This document shows positions 36,659-46,263 of a stretch of DNA of 64,000 nt, in pieces. Each line of letters starts with the position of its first letter. Position 1 is the stretch's first letter. The notes under the pieces are model-generated. The model was not told where the DNA came from. It did not search any database and saw nothing but the letters and a program-made list of their open reading frames with translations. A program made the position numbers and the translations under genes. This DNA comes from Ambrosia x helenae. Lineage: Eukaryota > Streptophyta > Magnoliopsida > Asterales > Asteraceae. Location of the stretch: the NCBI GenBank assembly GCA_030844895.1, contig CM061224.1:25253992-25317991 (forward strand), written 5' to 3'.

Positions 36659-36942
36659 AGTCTTTGCAATCAATTCAACCAAGAGAATAATATACAAACT
36701 AGAAAGGAAAGCAAACCATACATCATTCTTTCACATAACTATAAAAAGAGAACATTAGAGGATCTCTATCACATCATATAGAAATTGGGATCATGCACAC
36801 AGCCACAGCCAGAATCACACCAACTAATTTTACAAATTATCAGCCAATAAAGATCTTAAAAACCACACACCCGTCCGACCCGACCCGACCCGACCCATAC
36901 AAACATCAACTCCTATCTACCATGGCCGATTAATCAAACCTA

Positions 36943-39900
36943 TCACAACCTGGGTTCTGCAGGCCGTGAGCTTGCACCACTACTACCACCGCCCACTCTT
37001 GAAGCTAAAGCAAGAACTTCAGGTGACATTTCCCAGCTCCCACTTTTCCTACCCCAACTGGACCGCCTTGCGTGCATAATATTTGCACGGTCTCCCTCAT
37101 CAACTGTTGTTCTTATTTCTGGTGACATTTCACCTATTCCAATTTCTTTCATGTTTAACCCTTCATTGTCGCTCAGTTGTCCTTCTCGGTGATCTATTCC
37201 TGCCCCACCATCACCCCAAACCGCCTTTCTTCCCATTTCAATGTCATCGACCGCCTTCCCCATGTTTGGACTCACGAAACCACCAACTGACCGCCCTCCG
37301 ATCCCTGGTTCTTTTGGCACATATGCCCTAAAATTGTTCTTTGACGGAGGGATTTTAGTGCAAAATATCTCCCCAAAATTCCGCAGAACTCCTTTGTTGT
37401 AGGGATTGGCTCGCCTGTCGTACCTGTATCTGAAGTTTTCATATGTAGTCTGCATAAATACGACGGAAACAGAACAATGAGATGTTTAGTTAGATGTAGC
37501 ATGATTAGGGGTCTCAAATGTGATTTGGGTACTAGTCAAACCAGGCCAGTCACTAGTGGGACATGTCATTTTGGAAGATTCAAGTATTCAACAATAGATC
37601 TGTCAAATGGTCATTTATTTTTGGGATTATACGTTTGACAAGTTCCAAAAAGAGTATTATTCTTGTAGTTTTTGATAGTACGGCTGTACGGGACCCTTTT
37701 CCATAACTTCATATATACCATAGGGAAGTGGTCAGATTGAGCTAATGAGTTGGTTGACAAGATACACCTATTGCCGAATAATGTCAAGTACGAATAAAAA
37801 AATTATTGTTCCAATCAAGTTACATAATTGGCTGAATAAAACTATCAGGCTTGTGCATTAATACACTTTGGGTGACTTTTGACACGTCCGACCAGATTGA
37901 GGCGTCTAAAATTAGAGTTGACTTTTTTTATTTTATTTTAATACTTAAGAAAAAAATGCAATCCACTGTCCACATCAACCTAAGTAAACGGGATGAGGTT
38001 TCCACCTGCGTGTTAGTTGTGATGACCAACGATAAATATCATTATTATTATTAAAATTTAATATAAGATAATAAAGTAAGAACTAAGAAGAATGAGTGAT
38101 GACCTGATTCGTACTGATGAGATATAAATGGAATGCAGTAAGGCCACCCACAAACCACACTGATATGAAGGTGTACACAATTAACACAATAGATGCAGGA
38201 GTCTTAATCATTGCTTTCCATAACGTTATGTCCTCTGAATCCATAATCCTCCTTACGTAAATCCAGCAGAAACTAAAAACATATATGCATAGTAGAGTCG
38301 TGGAAAACACAAACATGAAGAAGAATCGATAATTTCTCTGCAATCACATAGACCAGATCTTAATATTCAGGACATTTTAACAAAATTTATAAATTCGGCT
38401 TATGACATATAGATCTTACCAAGCCTATACATTGGCCAACCCAAGGGCAATGGTGATCAAATCGTTCCACACAATTGTTGCAGATAGAACAGTGTGAGCA
38501 GCGGGGAGGTCTATAAAGCATGCAGGTATCACAATATTTGATTTTTACGGTGACACCATTAACTTCAACTTCTTTAATACGAGGCAACCTCAATTGTGGG
38601 GTTTGAGCACTACCTTCATTATTACCATCAAACCCTTCTGGTTCTGGGGGATGTGCATTACGTGGAATGATACCCGGGTCCCTCCCCGAGGTTAAAAGGA
38701 GAAGTACTAAAACCTGTGATATTAATGTCCAAACACTAAATACTCATACGAAGAATAAACAGTTGGTAAGATCTATATATGTCATAAGCCGAATTTTAAA
38801 TTTTGTTGAAAATATGTCTGCAACAAGCCAACAAAAAAAGTACGCCTGCAGAAATGGGTCAATTTGGGTGCTATTTTATGGATAAGAGGGTAAAATATTT
38901 AACACTAGCCAGTAGCCATGAATGAAACAGGCCAAACTAGGTTAAATCCACTTGAGAGTTTATTCGGGTACTTAATTTATTTAATAGAATTAGCTAAAAC
39001 TTAAACAGGCCAAACTGGTTAAAATCCGCCTAGAGTGTATTCAAAGTGCTTATAATCTACTAGATATTTTTATTTAGATGGCATTAGCTATAACTGAAAC
39101 AGGCAACTGAGTAAAAATGGACAAAAACAAGGTGTGTACACTGTCCAGTGTACACCCAACCCGACTTGACCCATTACCCATTCTTAACAGATAAATTGCC
39201 CGTTTTGACCCGATAACCGACCCACATCTTTTCCCATCTCTATTCACAATCAACAAGGGAGTAACAGTATACCTCTTTCATTCTTTCTGGGGGCAGATAT
39301 ATTACGAAAGTTGGGCAACTACAATAACATTATGCCTACTACTTATGGGGGGTGGTAAAACTCATAAATGTATAGATATGTCAGGAAGAATAAATATATT
39401 CATCTCATTACATTTACAACCAAAAAATTCATCTTTTGAGTGTATTTAATCAAACATGACAATCTACACTTCTCGAACAGTTGAACATTCTTCTTCATAC
39501 AGAGCTTTCTAAAATAATTAGGTTGCCTGTATGTATTGTCACTAATGTAAAAGAAACTTTGACAAAGCCACTTTCTGGTGAAAAGGCAACTTGCAGCGAT
39601 TGTGTTCGTGCTTAACAGAGATGTTTTACTAAAAATCTGAAGAGCAGACTTAATTAAAAACCTTAAATATCGGAGAACCATCATGCAAAAACAACTATAC
39701 AGCATAAACAAGAAAGAGCTAACTTTGTGAACAAGAGGGACAACTTGTTTTCTAACAAGACTCAGATATTGGATAGCAATATTCGGTAACACATAGAAAC
39801 TTACATGAATCATGAATAAAATAGCCACAATCATAACCGATATCCCCAATCATCATAAAAGTCATAGACCAGTTTTCTAGCGACGAAAACACAAAAGACT

Positions 39901-40603
39901 GCAACAGGAGCTACGATAAGGAATATGGTCAGCGCCAGTGATCTTACATCAGGTCCAAATACAAACCTTCCCTGAAAAAAGAATATCTGCAATGCAATGT
40001 ACCAACCATCAATTATAGTATCATACATCTCCAAAATATAATCAATCTCTAAATGCTTAACCACACAAATCCAATCATGTCTTATCAGTTTACGAGTTAC
40101 AACAACAAAAACAAGCAATGTTAAATTAAATAACTTCATATCGAACCAATTCGGTTTCTTATCCTGTTATTTTCATATTCTTCTAAAAATGATGATTATG
40201 TTCCTTTGAAAACTAAATTCACAAACTTTACCGATACGATTTACCTATCAAATTTCAATAAAACCAGCTGATGAAACCGAAACCGAAACCTAAACCGAAT
40301 CTCAATCCAAAACATACACCCTAACTCGTCATTAATAACATCACATAACATTGATAAATACATCAGCAACAAAAATAGCGTATCAATACTAAAGGTTAAG
40401 CAGAAACCGAAACCGACCGATACGACTGCAATTTGAAACAAATTCAACCAAAACCACAACAAGACCGTTGATCTAAGAAAAGGAAGCAACAGAGAAGTAC
40501 TTACATTGCTTCCTTTCCAGGCCTGATAAACTCTCAAGGCGTCCGTACCGTTTGCAGATCCAGAAAGAGGATCAGAATGTTTGGGAGGAGGAACAACGTA
40601 CAT
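36943..40603 (-). CDS. DHHC-type protein S-acyltransferase, five exons, apparent 1-bp frameshift in exon 2
   Basis: It transfers palmitate to cysteines of membrane-associated proteins at endomembranes or the plasma membrane. Exons (minus): 40603-40505, 39986-39805, 38713-38420, 38337-38104, 37449-36943, about 438 residues. The start MYVVPPPKHSD and layout match the plant PAT05-09 group. Transmembrane segments are near residues 45-65, 75-100, 197-218 and 240-262. The Cys-rich domain (about 144-191) has DHHC at 180-183, and TTYE follows at 271-274. The C-tail is RRSSWGRKSGSWEMSPE-like. Exon 2 is 182 bases where 183 are needed: near 39845 (TGGGGATATC on minus) one G seems missing, and uncorrected reading meets a stop a few codons later. 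This could be a pseudogenising allele or a sequence error. The last donor is a weak GTCATC. Confidence 0.85.
38377..38422. repeat. Inverted-repeat arm over the exon 3 donor of the DHHC gene
   Basis: This segment, including the last bases of exon 3 and GTAAGATC (minus), is nearly the exact reverse complement of 38763-38810 in intron 2: about 46 aligned positions with one 2-base gap, one 1-base gap and one mismatch. Both arms lie in one pre-mRNA, on either side of exon 3. Confidence 0.8.
38763..38810. repeat. Inverted-repeat arm in intron 2 of the DHHC gene
   Basis: TTGGTAAGATCTATATATG.. on plus reproduces, in inverse orientation, the exon 3 5' splice site region at 38377-38422. It lies about 50 bases upstream of the exon 3 acceptor in the transcript. 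Confidence 0.8.
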
Positions 40604-41178
40604 CTTCAGGCTTCAGTCTCAAATGCAACACACACACACACTGTAAGTAAATGCAAATACGATACGATACAATACTACACGTGGTAAAAAGTAGAGATGG
40701 TGATTGTCCTTGAATAATAATAATTAATAATAATAATAAGATGGAAGTGGGTGAATTAATAGACTAGACAGGGGTTTGATATAATTGGTTTGATCTGGTG
40801 AGTATAATAGGTTAGGGTTTGATTGGGCGACAAGCGATAGTGAAGAAGAGGAAAAGGTGTGTGTGTGGAGCTGTGTCTAGTGTGGGCTGTACTTTACTTT
40901 TTTCCATATCTCACATACCGCTTTACAGGATATTAAATTAAAAAATGTCAAAAAAATAATAAAAACATTAACAAATGAAATGCTGACGTGGCGTTATTAA
41001 ACTTGCTACGTCATTGTCACATCCACATCTAAGTATCCACGGTACGGTATATTTATATTCGCTTGTGACATGGATATCGGTTTAACTGGTTCAACTTATT
41101 TTTTGTTATCCTAGTTTGAATTTGAATCGGTTTGGTTTTTGATCGGACCCAAAAAGTTCAAAACTGAATAACTGATAA
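40604..41178 (-). promoter_or_regulatory. 5' region of the DHHC gene
   Basis: Upstream of the ATG lie a (CA)n run (40629-40641) and (AAT)n tracts (40707-40740), then AT-rich sequence up to the Harbinger-type element. No clear TATA box was picked out. There is no other gene. Confidence 0.4.
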
Positions 41179-41572
41179 GACCACCCGTAGTGGGGCTCCA
41201 TTGGGGCTTTATATTCAAAAATAGCGCCCCCCACACCGCTACAGGGGGGCGCTATATGCTAATTTGAGGGGTGGGCTTTATATTTATAACGCCATATGCA
41301 TTTTTTGACAGCCAATCAGACCTTGCCATGTGGCAAGGTCAAAGGTCAACTTTTTTTTTTTTTTTTTTATTTTTAATAATAATAATAATAATAAACTTTA
41401 TAATAATAATAAACATGATAATAATATTACTAATTGAAAATTTTAAATTTTAAACGGTTACTGTTCCAAACCGTTTAAAATTCAAAATTTCCCCCCAAAC
41501 TGTTTAAATTTCAAAATTTGAATTTCAAACGTTTTCCCCCCAAACCGTTTGAATTTCAAAATTTGCTAACCC

Positions 41573-41580
41573 TATAAATA
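41573..41580 (+). promoter_or_regulatory. TATA box of the Harbinger-borne frame
   Basis: TATAAATA 64 bases before the ATG at 41644, preceded by three repeats with the palindrome AAACCGTTT or variants. Confidence 0.6.
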
Positions 41581-41643
41581 GGTAACCAAATCAGATTTAT
41601 CAACCACACCTCCAATTCCTCATCCTCCTCCTCAAACCATAAT

Positions 41644-42338
41644 ATGTCTGGTTTTCAACCAGGAGGCTCATCCTCCTCTAACCTCCGACAGTACTCTCGC
41701 CGGTATCCCAGGGGACGGGGCCGTCCCCGGAGACTACCATTCTCCTCATCTCCTCCTCCTACTGCTGCTCCACAACCTCCTATTTATCCTCCTCCTCCTC
41801 CTCCACAACATTGGTTATATCCCCCTCCTGCTGCTGCTGCACAACCAACCTTTCCTCCTGCTGCTGCTGCACAACCAACCTTTCCTCCTGCTGCTGCTGC
41901 ACAACCAACCTTTCCTCCTCATCCTTCTGCCGATGATGACTGGACGGATGATGAATTGGTCTGGGCTATGGATTATGTCATGGCCCAGCAACAAATGGAG
42001 CGACTAACGTTGTCGCCCCCTACCCCTGGGCTGCTTCACTCCCCCAACACCAGACTACCCCCACCCCCACCCCCATCCCCCAACAGCAACCTACCCCCAT
42101 CCCCATCCCCCAACAGCAAACTACCCCCATCCCCATCCCCCAAGACCATGGGACTTCCCCAACTGAGGGGGACTTGGAAGCCCTGAGGGAGATTGAGGAA
42201 GAGGAGTACTACTATAGCCAACCTACCCCTCGTAGTGAGTACTACTACTTCCCCTCAGATGCGAGATCTGATGGACGGGACAGCTCACGTTCCGTCTCAC
42301 CCGAGTACTACTTCCCCTGGGACAACTACTCTCCATAG
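41644..42338 (+). pseudogene. Unrecognised Pro-rich protein in the Harbinger-type element, probable frameshift
   Basis: No family recognised. The frame from 41644 (MSGFQPGGSSS) has an Arg-rich stretch (RRYPRGRGRPRR, residues 20-31), then three repeats of about 13 residues (PPAAAAQPTF) and an acidic/helical part (DDDWTDDELVWAMDY, MAQQQMER). It officially ends at TGA 42184-42186 in low-complexity Pro codons. A better continuation lies in another frame (from about 42003: PYPWAASLPQHQ, IPQQQ repeats, EIEEEEYYYSQPTPRSEYYY), ending at TAG 42336-42338. One missing base near 42001 would join them into about 231 residues. The Tyr/acid-rich tail and non-random order suggest that a real protein once existed. 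Confidence 0.5.
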
Positions 42339-42686
42339 TGGAGAAAATTAGGATTAATAAGTAATTTAGGATTAATAAGTAATTTAGGATTAATAAGTAA
42401 TTTAGGAATTTAGGATGTGTGTAACTTTTTTTTTTAATATCAGTTGTGTGTTTTTATTATTATTTGTGTATTTTTTATATTTATTTGCATTTTATTTTAA
42501 TTATTTTGAATTAAAAGATTAAAAAATAAATAAAAAAATCAACCAATCACAAACAGGGGCTTTATAAATAAAGCCCCACCACTACACCCCTTTTTCAGTT
42601 TCTCTCTCCACGCTGACTCAGCAGCCACGTGGACCAATCACATTCAGGGGCTTTATAAATATAAAGCCCCACTACACATGGTCTAA

Positions 42687-43267
42687 GTTCAGAGTTGAAT
42701 AACCGATATATAAGCTGATGAACACTCGTTGCGGGTCACCTTTTGTAGTGTGTGTGAGACACCTGTCGTAATGTAATGTTTTTATTCATTTGGATTCTAT
42801 TTAAAAAGGGTGAGGGCAGACGCTATATTAACTATTATGCTTAATTGTTAACAACCTCTATTTTATTAGACGTTATATGACTGTATAAGTGTATGTTTTG
42901 GTTGATCAATTCGCCACTATAATGCATGCATATGTTCATATAAGGCTTGTATACGCTCGTATAGGGCATGCAAGTTAACAATATTATTATACTCTTAAAA
43001 TAAATTGAATGATAACAAGGGGGTGTGTATCCACACATAGGAGGTGTTCAAAACATAAAATACAAACATAGTTCTCTAAGAGCATCCACAACATGCAAAT
43101 GACGGATCTTGAAAGAAAAACCTGATAGGGTCAGACTCAATTTAATAGGGTCGGACTTAATACATGCATTTTTTTTTTCAAAAAAATTCGGTAAAATATA
43201 CACTACAAAATGAAACAGGGGCGAACTGAGGCCTCTTCTACCCTATAGAAAGATCTGCCAATAACAA
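42687..43267. other. Intergenic, no gene seen
   Basis: AT-rich. GAGCATCCACAACATG at about 43080 looks like a single end of a Harbinger-type MITE (GAGCATCCACAATG is common in plants), but no partner end was found. Confidence 0.35.
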
Positions 43268-43275
43268 CACGTATG

Positions 43276-43463
43276 CAGGGGCGAAGCTTAAGAAGAGTCA
43301 GGGGTGGCCCTGGCTCCCCTGTTTTCTGGCGCAGTGGTAGAAATTTGCGATTTTCATAGGTAAATTGAGTCCGGGTTAAGTCTGGCCCCCAACGATTTGC
43401 CACCACCAATCGAAAAAAATTAAGTCTGGCCCCCACTGTTTCGCAAACCAAGCTTCGCCACTA
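43276..43463. mobile_element. hAT-type MITE, 188 bp
   Basis: Ends CAGGGGCGAAGCTT and, inverted, TAGTGGCGAAGCTT. It is flanked by CACGTATG (43268-43275) and CACATATG (43464-43471), an 8-bp duplication with one mismatch. Terminal wording and the 8-bp duplication are hAT traits. No coding capacity. Confidence 0.8.
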
Positions 43464-43494
43464 CACATATGATAACGTTTAGATTTCTAAACTT

Positions 43495-43781
43495 CAAGGT
43501 TTTCAGAACCGGACCGGACGTCGAACCGGACCCCCGGCCGGTTCACCGGTTCAACCGGTCCGACCGGTTCGACGAACCGGCCCAAAAAACAAAAAAAAAT
43601 TAAAAAATCTGGTCCGACCGGTCCGGTTTCCGGTCCGACCGGCCGGTTTTCCGGTCCGACCGGCCAGTTCACCGGTTCAACCCCGGTTCGCTGCAAAAAC
43701 GGTCCGACTACCCGAACCGGACCGGTCCAGGCCCCGGAGCCCGGTCCGACCGGCCGGTCCGGTCCGGTTTTCAAAACAATG
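43495..43781. mobile_element. hAT-type MITE built of ACCGGT/CCGGTCCGACC repeats, 287 bp
   Basis: Ends CAAGGTTTTCAGAACCGG and, inverted, CATTGTTTTGAAAACCGG. The 8-bp duplication CTAAACTT is perfect (43487-43494, 43782-43789). The interior is almost wholly short self-complementary ACCGGTCCGACCGG-like units, so the element could fold into a strong cruciform. It lies about 250 bases upstream of EXO70. Confidence 0.8.
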
Positions 43782-44028
43782 CTAAACTTCACCCATTCCA
43801 AACCTCCCCATTGTGTCTCCAATATATGATTATTTATCATTTACAAAATTGACAAACTTTTAACTAACCATTCTCCATCATTTACGCTCCCCTTCTCCAC
43901 TTCCAAAATCATGCACCCATCTCATCTCCTCTCCCGCCATCTTTCCTTTTCATCACATTCCCTTCAAATCACAACCAACAAATCTTTCTCCATAATAATA
44001 TTATTAATAATATAATAATAATAATATA

Positions 44029-45951
44029 ATGAAAGATCAACATCAACATCAACCACCACCACCACACACCACCCCAACCATAAACACCGACCAGAACACA
44101 AACCTTTACAACCATTACCAAAAGATCGACCAATTCATATCCATCTTAAATAACAAACACCAATCAGCCGCATCATCTCCACCTCAACTCATCGAACCCA
44201 TTCATCATTTTGCAGATCATTTTGACGTCATCCTCGTTGCATACGAGTCCGGTTCCAAGAAATGGACCGACCTCATGGACGACAACTCATTTTGTTTATT
44301 TGAGTCTATTGATCGAGCATTTAATATTATCAAAGCTCTCTCTAGATTCCATTCGGATCAAAACTACATCGTTTCAATCAACAGGCTGAGCAGTATTCAC
44401 CATCGTGCAATTTCGATATTAGAAGTCGAATTCAAGTCGATTTTAGACGATTATCAAACGTCATACGATCGAGATCAAAACATTAATGTTGAAGATGTAT
44501 CTAAATTCGAATTGCCGGATCCAGAACAATCCGAAACTCAGTTGGAGAAAGATCTGTTTCTTGGATATTCTAACGAAATGTTATCAAATTTGATTAAACT
44601 CGTTAACGGGTTGATTAAAGGAGGTCATGAGACGGAGTGTAGCGAATTATATTTCTTCGTTCGACGAAACGCAATGGAACAAAACTTAAAGGATTTAGAA
44701 TTCGAAAAATTTTCTACTGATGACCTTCAGAAAATGCAGTGGGATCAGATGGAGAAAGAGATTTGTTCATGGATTAATATATTCAAACGGTTTTGCAATT
44801 CGCTCTTGCCTAGCGAACGTAAGCTAGCGGACGCTGTTTTTTCCAGCCATAGCGCGATCTCTAATCGCGTGTTTGGTGACCTAACACGGAACATAGTTTC
44901 GTATTTTTTGAGCTTTGCGGAAGGTGTGATGTTGACGAAACGGTCTGGGGATAAACTGTTTAAGTTTCTTGACATGTATGAGATGTTGCGGGACAACGTT
45001 CCAACTGTGGAGAAATTAATTTATAGTGAGTGGTTAGACCAACTCAAAGCCTCAGTGTTATTAATCAAGCATATATTAGGAGAATCTATATTCATGATAT
45101 TTATAGAGCTTGAAAACGCGATAAAATCCGATACAACGAAAACACCTGTTGTTCCAGGTGGAGCGGTACATCCGTTAACCAGCTATGCAATGAATTATCT
45201 AAAAAGTGCCTGTGAGTATAGTGACACATTGGAGCAAGTATTCAAAGATCATCAAAAGATGGACAGAGCCGGCTCTATAACCGATAGAGCCGGCTCTGAA
45301 TATCCAAAGTCTCAGGAACACCAACATAATTATGAAAGTAATGAAGTTGGATCGCAATATGAGTCATCGCCGTTCCAAGGTCATTTATTGAAAATTATGG
45401 ATTTGTTAGACGTGAACCTGGAGGCCAAATCACGGCTATACAAAGATCCATCATTAAGCTTGATTTTCAAGATGAACAACGGCCGGTATATCTTGCAGAA
45501 GACGAAAGGGACCGGCGAAATGAGGACTTTGTTGGGGGATCCATGGGTAAGAAAACAGTCTTCGGATTTACATAACTACCACACATGTTACAAACGAGAA
45601 ACATGGACAAAACTGTTACAATGTTTGAGTCACGAAGGATTGAATGTGAATGGGAAAGTGATGAAACCGGCGTTGAAAGAGCGGTTCAAGAGCTTCAATG
45701 CAATGTTTGATGAGATCTACAAAACACAGACAACATGGGTGGTGAGTGATGAGCAACTTCAGTCGGAATTGAGGGTGTCAATATCCGCGATTGTTACACC
45801 AGCATATCGTTCGTTTATGGGGAGGTTTAGTCAGGTGTTTACACCCGGAAGGCAGACGGAAAAGTATATAAAGTATCAACCTGAAGATATAGAGAGGGGT
45901 ATTGAAGAGTTGTTTGATGGTAATGCAACTCAACAAGGGAAGAAGAGATAA
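44029..45951 (+). CDS. EXO70 family exocyst subunit
   Basis: EXO70 is the exocyst subunit that binds plasma-membrane phosphoinositides and helps tether secretory vesicles; plants have many copies with roles in growth and immunity. A single 640-codon frame without introns, usual for plant EXO70 genes. The N-terminus is His/Gln/Pro-rich (residues 4-16). The conserved Exo70 C-terminal domain covers about 255-625, with SFAEGVMLTKRSGDKLFKFL, LDMYEMLRDNVP and WVVSDEQLQSELRVSISA recognisable. A short low-complexity repeat (DRAGSITDRAGSEY) sits at about 412. The ATG follows an AT-rich (ATA)n stretch and is the first in frame. Subfamily not assigned. Convergent with the ACR gene, 312 bases away. Confidence 0.92.
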   Translation: MKDQHQHQPPPPHTTPTINTDQNTNLYNHYQKIDQFISILNNKHQSAASSPPQLIEPIHHFADHFDVILVAYESGSKKWTDLMDDNSFCLFESIDRAFNIIKALSRFHSDQNYIVSINRLSSIHHRAISILEVEFKSILDDYQTSYDRDQNINVEDVSKFELPDPEQSETQLEKDLFLGYSNEMLSNLIKLVNGLIKGGHETECSELYFFVRRNAMEQNLKDLEFEKFSTDDLQKMQWDQMEKEICSWINIFKRFCNSLLPSERKLADAVFSSHSAISNRVFGDLTRNIVSYFLSFAEGVMLTKRSGDKLFKFLDMYEMLRDNVPTVEKLIYSEWLDQLKASVLLIKHILGESIFMIFIELENAIKSDTTKTPVVPGGAVHPLTSYAMNYLKSACEYSDTLEQVFKDHQKMDRAGSITDRAGSEYPKSQEHQHNYESNEVGSQYESSPFQGHLLKIMDLLDVNLEAKSRLYKDPSLSLIFKMNNGRYILQKTKGTGEMRTLLGDPWVRKQSSDLHNYHTCYKRETWTKLLQCLSHEGLNVNGKVMKPALKERFKSFNAMFDEIYKTQTTWVVSDEQLQSELRVSISAIVTPAYRSFMGRFSQVFTPGRQTEKYIKYQPEDIERGIEELFDGNATQQGKKR

Positions 45952-46263
45952 TAAACCGGAAAATATAGAGAGGTGTACTGAAACGCGTTCTTAACTTTCC
46001 GATTTACTGTTTATTCTGAATTTTGCTAGTGTTGTATACGACTGACTATACGTAATATGTGCATCGTGTCTATTCACATTAATATCACACTGTATTTACA
46101 ATGGCAGTATCTGCATTCTGAGGGAAGAACGACCGCAGTCGCCTGTCTATCTACAGCGTCCGCTATCCCTTTGTACCTAGCTTTTTTTTTATCTAATATG
46201 TGCCATCTGGAAATACTAAACTGCACAATGTTGTTGAACCATATACCAGGAGTGGGAACCGAC
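45952..46263. other. Shared 3' region of EXO70 and the ACR gene
   Basis: 312 bases between two convergent stop codons. It must hold both 3' UTRs, so transcripts could overlap. The small frames here are not supported. Confidence 0.6.

Larger units (their letters stand above)
41179..42683 (+). mobile_element. Non-autonomous PIF/Harbinger (Tourist-like) element with its own reading frame, 1.5 kb
   Basis: The terminal inverted repeats GACCACCCGTAGTGGGGC (left) and GACCATGTGTAGTGGGGC (right, read inward) match at 15 of 18 positions. They are flanked by TAA on both sides (41176-41178, 42684-42686), the 3-bp duplication typical of Harbinger elements. GGGGCTTTATA subterminal repeats occur at both ends. 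There is no transposase. Inside are a TATA box, a Pro-rich frame and three AAACCGTTT-AATTTCAAAATTT repeats (41450-41566). Confidence 0.85.

Noticed and set aside
39400..39849. 149-codon minus frame
   Set aside because: Exon 2 of the DHHC gene read into intron 2 in the shifted frame; only the exon part is coding.
40241..40603. 120-codon minus frame
   Set aside because: Exon 1 of the DHHC gene reading through its intron 1 donor at 40504.
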